The translations under genes and the position numbers were made by a program. Of a stretch of DNA of 9,437 nt, positions 5,317-9,437 are shown one piece after another. The notes below the pieces were generated by a model. That model did not search any database. It had not been told where the DNA came from and saw nothing but the letters and a program-made list of their open reading frames with translations. Origin of the DNA: Planctomycetota bacterium (GTDB taxonomy: Bacteria > Planctomycetota > UBA8742 > SKZP01 > JAIOTL01); the NCBI GenBank assembly GCA_021106775.1, contig JAIOTL010000197.1, positions 1 through 9,437 on the forward strand, written 5' to 3'. The stretch's first letter is position 1. Each line of letters opens with the position of its first letter.

Positions 5317-6621
5317 TCAGCTAATCTGCTGAGTAAATTTGTATCTGCGGAAGCTTCCCGAATTATCGTCAGTTAATCCGATTGCTATTTCATCACCGTC
5401 GCTGAGGGGTTCCATATCCTCAAGTTTCTTATCCTTAAGCAATGTGCCATGTTTACTTTCAAGGTCCTGAATATAATAACACTTGTCAACACCGCGCAAA
5501 ATCACGGCATGCCGTTTTGAGACCTTCATATCCGCTATAAAAATATCGTTTTCCGGATGCCTGCCGATTGTCAACTCGTTTTTACATAGTTGAACCTTGT
5601 TGTTCGATTGCATATCCTGTAAAAATCCGATTCCTGTACGTGGTCCGGCTTTGAGTTTTTGTGAAATCGTAGAATCCGCTGATTCGTCCTTCAAGTCAAG
5701 GTCCAGATTCTGATCTTCAAGCTCAAGCTGCTTGATTTTCTGTTGATATTTCTCCTGTAACTCAAGAAGCCTACTTTTTTCCTTAGGTTTTGCCTGGTCG
5801 ATTGCTTTTTTCAGTTCTTCATTTTCAGGTGATTTGAAATCGTCGTCTTTCATTTCCTCTGCGATTTGACGCATCCCTTTTGGTGCACGCGGTTTATTAT
5901 CGCCTCCTTCGGGCGCTCTGAGCATCCCTGGTTGTTTGGTTTCAATTTTACTCGCTGCTTCTTCCTCAAGTTCATCAGGCGATTTTGTAATGTCGGTGAG
6001 CATTTGTTCGCGAAATCTTTGCTTCAGGAGTTTGTTGAGTTCTTGTTGCTTTGAAGCCTCTGCATCCGCCTTTTTTCCTATAGAATTGTCAACTCCGAGT
6101 CGTTGCTTTCTCTGGCTATCAGATTCAGTTTTGGGTTCATCCTTGATAAATTCCGGAATCTGTTTTGGTTGAACCGTTTCACTTGATTCAATAATTTCTG
6201 TGAACTCAAGGATTTTCTTTGCGAGAGGCTTCTTCAACCCCTTTATTTCTTCTGTTGTATAATTTAGAACTTGGTCATATTTCTCCCAGCCGAAAGGCAG
6301 AATCTTAGTTAATTCAGTGTTCAAAATCGCAATCAGAGGTTTCTCGTATACCCATGCAGCAGCATTAGCAAGCATTAGAATATTTATGCTGGTTTTTGAT
6401 GGATTTTCCACAATATTGGTGAAATCTGCAATGTAAATGATGTCTTTTTTCATTGAGCCGTAAAATCTGGCTTCAAGCTCGGAATATTCCTGAGATAAAT
6501 CAAAAACCTTAAACTCAAGGTCGTTCAAATCGCAAGCTGCTTCAATTTGCGTAATTGTCTTGCTGTAAGGCTCATCAGTTCCCATAATTAATACAATAAT
6601 CGAAATTTTTCTGCTGTTCAT
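5317..6621 (-). CDS. FHA-domain protein with TIR/deoxyribosyltransferase-like N-terminal domain
   Basis: 434 residues, no signal peptide or membrane helix. Residues 1-~105 look like a Rossmann-type fold of the TIR or nucleoside-2-deoxyribosyltransferase group: SIIVLIMGTDEPYSKTITQIEAA (7-29), then DIIYIADFTNIVENP (60-74) and KPLIAILN (94-101). The glutamate these enzymes carry in their yELG-like motif is not seen; here the stretch is INILMLANAAAW, so enzymatic activity is doubtful. Residues ~145-340 are a charged, low-complexity linker with a probable coiled coil at ~280-305. An FHA phosphothreonine-binding domain occupies ~342-417, with GR (353-354), SKRH (368-371) and SKHGT (389-393) in place. 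It probably docks onto a Ser/Thr-phosphorylated partner; no kinase gene is in the window. AGAGGA lies about four bases before the start ATG. The gene runs against both neighbours and is flanked by direct copies of repeat C. Confidence 0.88.
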   Translation of the reverse strand: MNSRKISIIVLIMGTDEPYSKTITQIEAACDLNDLEFKVFDLSQEYSELEARFYGSMKKDIIYIADFTNIVENPSKTSINILMLANAAAWVYEKPLIAILNTELTKILPFGWEKYDQVLNYTTEEIKGLKKPLAKKILEFTEIIESSETVQPKQIPEFIKDEPKTESDSQRKQRLGVDNSIGKKADAEASKQQELNKLLKQRFREQMLTDITKSPDELEEEAASKIETKQPGMLRAPEGGDNKPRAPKGMRQIAEEMKDDDFKSPENEELKKAIDQAKPKEKSRLLELQEKYQQKIKQLELEDQNLDLDLKDESADSTISQKLKAGPRTGIGFLQDMQSNNKVQLCKNELTIGRHPENDIFIADMKVSKRHAVILRGVDKCYYIQDLESKHGTLLKDKKLEDMEPLSDGDEIAIGLTDDNSGSFRRYKFTQQIS

Positions 6622-6722
6622 AAGTTCCTCTTTGTTTCACTTCGGGAATTTTATCTCATATCTAGGTATTATGAGCAAATTTTTTACTTTTTAACCGAAT
6701 TGACAAATATGCTATAAAAAGT

Positions 6723-6746
6723 CAGCGAGGATGCACAGCCTCGCTG
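6723..6746 (+). repeat. Strong hairpin at the head of repeat C copy 2
   Basis: CAGCGAGG (6723-6730) and CCTCGCTG (6739-6746) are perfect eight-base arms around an eight-base loop. No rightward gene ends upstream, so it is not explained as a terminator, and no T-run follows. It directly abuts repeat C, as the 5148-5162 hairpin does in copy 1, with unrelated arm sequence. Confidence 0.7.
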
Positions 6747-6894
6747 GATTAAGTTTATAACATTGGCAATAGGGCATGTAAACATGCGTTTTGTTCGACC
6801 TATCAAGCTGATCTCAAGAGCTTTACAAGCTGTTTGCTAACAAAAGGCAGAAAGTCTGCGCCTATTGACAAAGTAAAAAAAACCGGTTTACCTG
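6746..6894 (+). repeat. Repeat C, copy 2
   Basis: Direct repeat of 5160-5309, about 1.59 kb away. It has the dyad ATGT-AA-ACAT (copy 1: ATGC-AA-GCAT) and long-range arms TTGGCAATAGG (6763-6773) and CCTATTGACAA (6861-6871), which pair at 10 of 11 positions. It ends with the shared box GGTTTACCTG at 6885-6894, 27 bases before the next gene, so it would form most of that gene's leader if transcription starts upstream. Confidence 0.8.
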
Positions 6895-6921
6895 CCCACA
6901 CAAATTTTCAAGGATTATGCA

Positions 6922-8883
6922 ATGAAAACCTCAGAAAAAGTCATTTTGCTGATAATCTCATGCTTTGTCATACTCCCGCTTAGCAATTCTGCAATTATCA
7001 ATGCTGAGGAAGTAAAATATACTTTGCGTATTGCTCATCATGTTGGCGAATTGCGAACAGCAAATATTTCCAAAATTCTGACCCATAGTATGGTTGAAGT
7101 TGCTGATAATTCGAAGGAAATTGACAAAAAAATTATTGTTTCCGAACAGAATCTAGCGGAGACGTGTCTGGCAGTTGATGAAACAGGCATGCCTACTCGA
7201 CTTTTCCTTCAGATTGTGAAAAGTCGGTATACAAAGAAGGATAGCAAAGATAACAATGAGAAATCCACTGTTTATAGTGATTCTGACGAAGGTAAATCAA
7301 AGGTTCTATATGGTGAAAAACTTGAAAAATATCGGAAACTTCAACAAGATTTCGGGCTTATTCTGCCAAACCATTCGGTTAATGTCGGCTCAAGTTGGAA
7401 GCCAGATGAAAAGCAAATCAAACGATTGTTCGATAAGAAAATTCAAGGAAAAAATACCATCGATTTTAAACTAGTCGAAATTAAGAAAAACGAGGCGGAG
7501 TCAGCATCATTTGCAGTTATAGAGCGTCAGCTTATGATGAATTTTGCAATTCAAGACGAATCTGAAAAGACTAAAAGCACGGGAATCGAGAAAAGCCGAA
7601 CAACATACGTTATTGACATCGACAATAAACGCCTGATGAGCGTCTCCGAAGCACAAGTCCTTATTGTTAATGTTGCTGGAAATGGAAAGCATCAACTAAT
7701 GATGAAACTAGCGACGGAAACAAACTATGAGTATTCCGAAGCCTCGCTTTACGAAGTTAAATCGCATTCTGCGTTGGAAATTGAGCAAACTGAGCGAACA
7801 TTTGTAAATTTCAACTTGAAAATGCTTATAACGACGAAAAAAGACGATAGACGTTTTGTAACCTCGAAAATGAGGGAAACCGACAGAATTATCAGGCGAA
7901 AAGCATCGAAAATCACGAATAATAAAGTTGTCAGCTTCGAGTTAAGCTGTGACTACGATAGAACAATTCAAGTTGACAAAGCGATTGACGGCAAGAAAAC
8001 TGTTACAGAACCTGATTCACCTTTGGAAGGTAACAGATTCAACATTCAAACTGCTGATGATGGCAAGAAGACCATAAAGGATAGTAACGGGAAAGATGTT
8101 TCGACTGAGATTGTGCTACCGGGCAGTAATCCATCCGGTGTGAGTCTGAATCTGCCGAAATTCGCAATTCCCATTGGCTACAACTGGGTTATCGAGAATG
8201 AAAACGCACAAAGCATTCTGAAAGACATGTTTGCAGGTATTAAACTCGACAAAGTATCCGCACAGGTGGTTTTCACTAGGGTGTTTGCAGATAAATCAGG
8301 GGAAACAATCGCCGAATTCAAGCTTGAAATTGCGATAACCGGTGAGACCAGGGATTCAGGCAGAATAATCTTTGCAATTACCGTTTTCAATCATCTAAAC
8401 ATAGACGAAATGAGAATTGTACGGATTTTCACCGACAAAGCCCGAAAAAACGATGCAATGCTGAGACTTAGGTTCGAGAGCGAGAGTGTAAGTGTTGACG
8501 GCATTGGCTCGCTGCAAATTGACACACAATACTTTTACAGCGACCAAGAAAAAGAAATGCACAAAATCGTTGGAAACTGGAATCTTGTCAATCGCGAAAC
8601 CGGCAAAATAAGTGATGCCTATACATTAGAATTTTCCGAAACAGGATTGCTCAAATATATTCATCCGCATATCAACGGCAGGGATGAAATCGTTGACATT
8701 GGAGTCTGGCGTGTTGAGAATGACATTCTTTCCGTGAAAATTGGCAGGAAACGCGACATTTTCAGTATCAAAATTGATGAACAAACGCTTTTTCTCACCA
8801 AGGCGATAAAAACGAGTGAATCTGCGAATATTTTCCCATGGCGGGTAAAACAGACCGACAAATACTTGAAATCAACCAAATAA
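6922..8883 (+). CDS. Exported protein with two similar β-rich regions and a lipocalin-like C-terminal domain
   Basis: 653 residues. A Sec signal peptide is clear: K2/K6, hydrophobic 7-20, cleavage probably near 23/24 or 28/29. IISC at 11-14 loosely resembles a lipobox, but the hydrophobic run continues past the cysteine, so a lipoprotein is less likely. The mature protein is hydrophilic and β-rich. Two regions look alike in layout: LILPNHSVNVGSSW (146-159) followed by ~45 residues of strands, and LPKFAIPIGYNWV (411-423) followed by a similar stretch. This suggests an old internal duplication. Residues ~547-627 (IVGNWNLVNRETGKISDAYTLEF... GVWRVENDILSVKI... LFLTKA) have the pattern of small lipocalin-like domains that often bind a hydrophobic ligand or serve as secreted adaptors. 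Function unknown. AAGGA at 6910-6914 supports the start. The gene has repeat C copy 2 as leader and no clear terminator. Confidence 0.88.
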   Translation: MKTSEKVILLIISCFVILPLSNSAIINAEEVKYTLRIAHHVGELRTANISKILTHSMVEVADNSKEIDKKIIVSEQNLAETCLAVDETGMPTRLFLQIVKSRYTKKDSKDNNEKSTVYSDSDEGKSKVLYGEKLEKYRKLQQDFGLILPNHSVNVGSSWKPDEKQIKRLFDKKIQGKNTIDFKLVEIKKNEAESASFAVIERQLMMNFAIQDESEKTKSTGIEKSRTTYVIDIDNKRLMSVSEAQVLIVNVAGNGKHQLMMKLATETNYEYSEASLYEVKSHSALEIEQTERTFVNFNLKMLITTKKDDRRFVTSKMRETDRIIRRKASKITNNKVVSFELSCDYDRTIQVDKAIDGKKTVTEPDSPLEGNRFNIQTADDGKKTIKDSNGKDVSTEIVLPGSNPSGVSLNLPKFAIPIGYNWVIENENAQSILKDMFAGIKLDKVSAQVVFTRVFADKSGETIAEFKLEIAITGETRDSGRIIFAITVFNHLNIDEMRIVRIFTDKARKNDAMLRLRFESESVSVDGIGSLQIDTQYFYSDQEKEMHKIVGNWNLVNRETGKISDAYTLEFSETGLLKYIHPHINGRDEIVDIGVWRVENDILSVKIGRKRDIFSIKIDEQTLFLTKAIKTSESANIFPWRVKQTDKYLKSTK

Positions 8884-8965
8884 TCGCTCATTTTCTCCAT
8901 GCCACATCCCTAACCTAAAGACTTTTGTCATATTGCCGATTAACTGAAAGGCTTGTTATCCTGAC

Positions 8966-8977
8966 CATACATGTATG
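8966..8977. promoter_or_regulatory. Perfect palindrome upstream of ftsK
   Basis: CATACATGTATG is a perfect 12-base dyad in the 240-base gap before ftsK and could be an operator. The gap also has a small hairpin at 9007-9020 (GGTTA-ATAC-TAACC). No promoter stands out, and no terminator for the preceding gene is evident. Confidence 0.25.
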
Positions 8978-9052
8978 TTTGTTGCCTTTTCCGGCAGTTT
9001 GAAGCGGGTTAATACTAACCTTAATCAGCGTTCAAGATTGCGATTAAAATCA

Positions 9053-9093
9053 GCAAGATGAAGGTAAAAGTAGCAAGGATGATAGGTAAGATA
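9053..9093 (+). repeat. Imperfect tandem repeat before ftsK
   Basis: Two ~20-base units, both starting GCAAG and containing ATGA(T)AGGTAA, lie head to tail. They carry the alternative in-frame ATGs at 9058 and 9079. The similarity may be chance in a purine-rich stretch. Confidence 0.35.
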
Positions 9094-9123
9094 TTTGAAC
9101 AGCTTACATTACGAGAAAAACCA

Positions 9124-9437
9124 ATGAATGAAAAAGAACTTCTAATAAAATGTAATTCCTTATTGAAGCGTGGAACAGCAAAGCTTCTTGCGGTTTCGGG
9201 TATTGCGATTTTCGTATTTATCTCGGTTTCAATGTTATCCTACGACATTGCTGATATTCCTGAGATAGTGCATCCGTATAATGTTGAGCCTGTGAACTTT
9301 TTTGGCAAAACCGGTGCGGAATCTGCATTTCTCGTGATAAATTACCTTGGCATAAGCGTATTATTGATGTTGTTGTCAACAATTTACTTATCTTCCTATT
9401 TCCTTTTATCACCTAAACCAGAAAAGATAATACTGCG
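9124..9437 (+). CDS. ftsK: DNA translocase FtsK, N-terminal membrane part, cut by window edge
   Basis: 104 complete codons of the membrane anchor of FtsK/SpoIIIE, the division-septum motor that pumps chromosome dimers and termini toward the midcell. The motor itself lies outside the window. Visible: a basic N-terminus, a first transmembrane helix at ~18-38 (GTAKLLAVSGIAIFVFISVSML), the family-typical SYDIADIP (39-46), a short exterior loop with VNFFGKTGAESA (57-68), and a second helix at ~69-95. The N..G..GA pattern after the first loop is characteristic of the family. The start is uncertain. The frame is open from 9025, and ATGs at 9058 and 9079 would add 22 or 15 residues. No candidate has a good ribosome site; 9124, with a weak GAG at 9113-9115, gives the more usual anchor length. 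Confidence 0.83.
   Translation, partial: MNEKELLIKCNSLLKRGTAKLLAVSGIAIFVFISVSMLSYDIADIPEIVHPYNVEPVNFFGKTGAESAFLVINYLGISVLLMLLSTIYLSSYFLLSPKPEKIIL

Larger units (their letters stand above)
6622..6921. other. Divergent spacer between the FHA gene and the exported-protein gene
   Basis: 300 bases holding the ribosome site of the FHA gene (AGAGGA, minus strand, 6626-6631), an AT-rich stretch where both promoters could lie, the 6723-6746 hairpin, repeat C copy 2, and AAGGA at 6910-6914 seven bases before ATG 6922. I cannot assign a convincing -35/-10 pair to either gene. Confidence 0.5.

Noticed and set aside
6865..6893. TTGACA (6865-6870) as -35 of the exported-protein gene
   Set aside because: At 17 bases downstream the sequence is TTACCT, a poor -10, and TTGACAAA recurs several times in this AT-rich window.
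6952..6966. Lipobox in the exported protein (IISC, residues 11-14)
   Set aside because: Only seven hydrophobic residues precede the cysteine and the hydrophobic run continues beyond it, which fits an ordinary signal peptide better.

Overview
The window is AT-rich chromosomal DNA from a bacterium. It holds three housekeeping genes of recognisable family and four less familiar genes. The housekeeping genes are the N-terminal third or so of dnaX (minus strand, running off the left edge), a complete rnc, and the first ~104 codons of ftsK (running off the right edge). I cannot place the organism firmly. A cytosolic leucine-rich-repeat protein, an FHA fusion, a FecR-like membrane protein and an exported protein with a lipocalin-like tail, scattered between unlinked housekeeping genes, would suit a poorly sampled lineage, possibly planctomycete-like. 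That is a weak inference.

Layout from left to right. 1-642 (-) is dnaX. 643-974 is a divergent spacer holding one copy of an ~60-90 bp repeat (family A/B). 975-2012 (+) is a single-pass membrane protein with a FecR-like exterior. 2013-2132 holds a hairpin and a sigma70-like promoter for rnc at 2133-2861 (+). 2862-3214 is a dense non-coding stretch: an intrinsic terminator, a dyad, a small inverted-repeat element of the GTCATTC/GGGAATCCAG type with a T-run, and the second A/B copy. 3215-5158 (+) is an LRR protein. 5317-6621 (-) is an FHA-domain protein with a TIR/nucleoside-deoxyribosyltransferase-like N-terminal fold. 6922-8883 (+) is an exported protein. 9124 onward (+) is ftsK.

The least expected content is the non-coding repeat structure. 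A ~150 bp repeat (family C) occurs in direct orientation on both sides of the inverted FHA gene, at 5160-5309 and 6746-6894. Over its first 76 bases I count 62 identities with no gap. Each copy is preceded by a hairpin whose sequence differs between copies. Inside are a short dyad around AA and a long-range complementary pair of arms, and at both places paired bases change together. A weak third copy may lie on the minus strand near 2957-2985. This could be a structured RNA, a protein-binding repeat or a miniature mobile element; the sequence alone does not decide.

The genes do not form one obvious operon. rnc has its own promoter and terminator, the FHA gene runs against its neighbours, and ftsK begins after a 240-base gap. 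I see no CRISPR array, tRNA, rRNA, transposase or defence locus.
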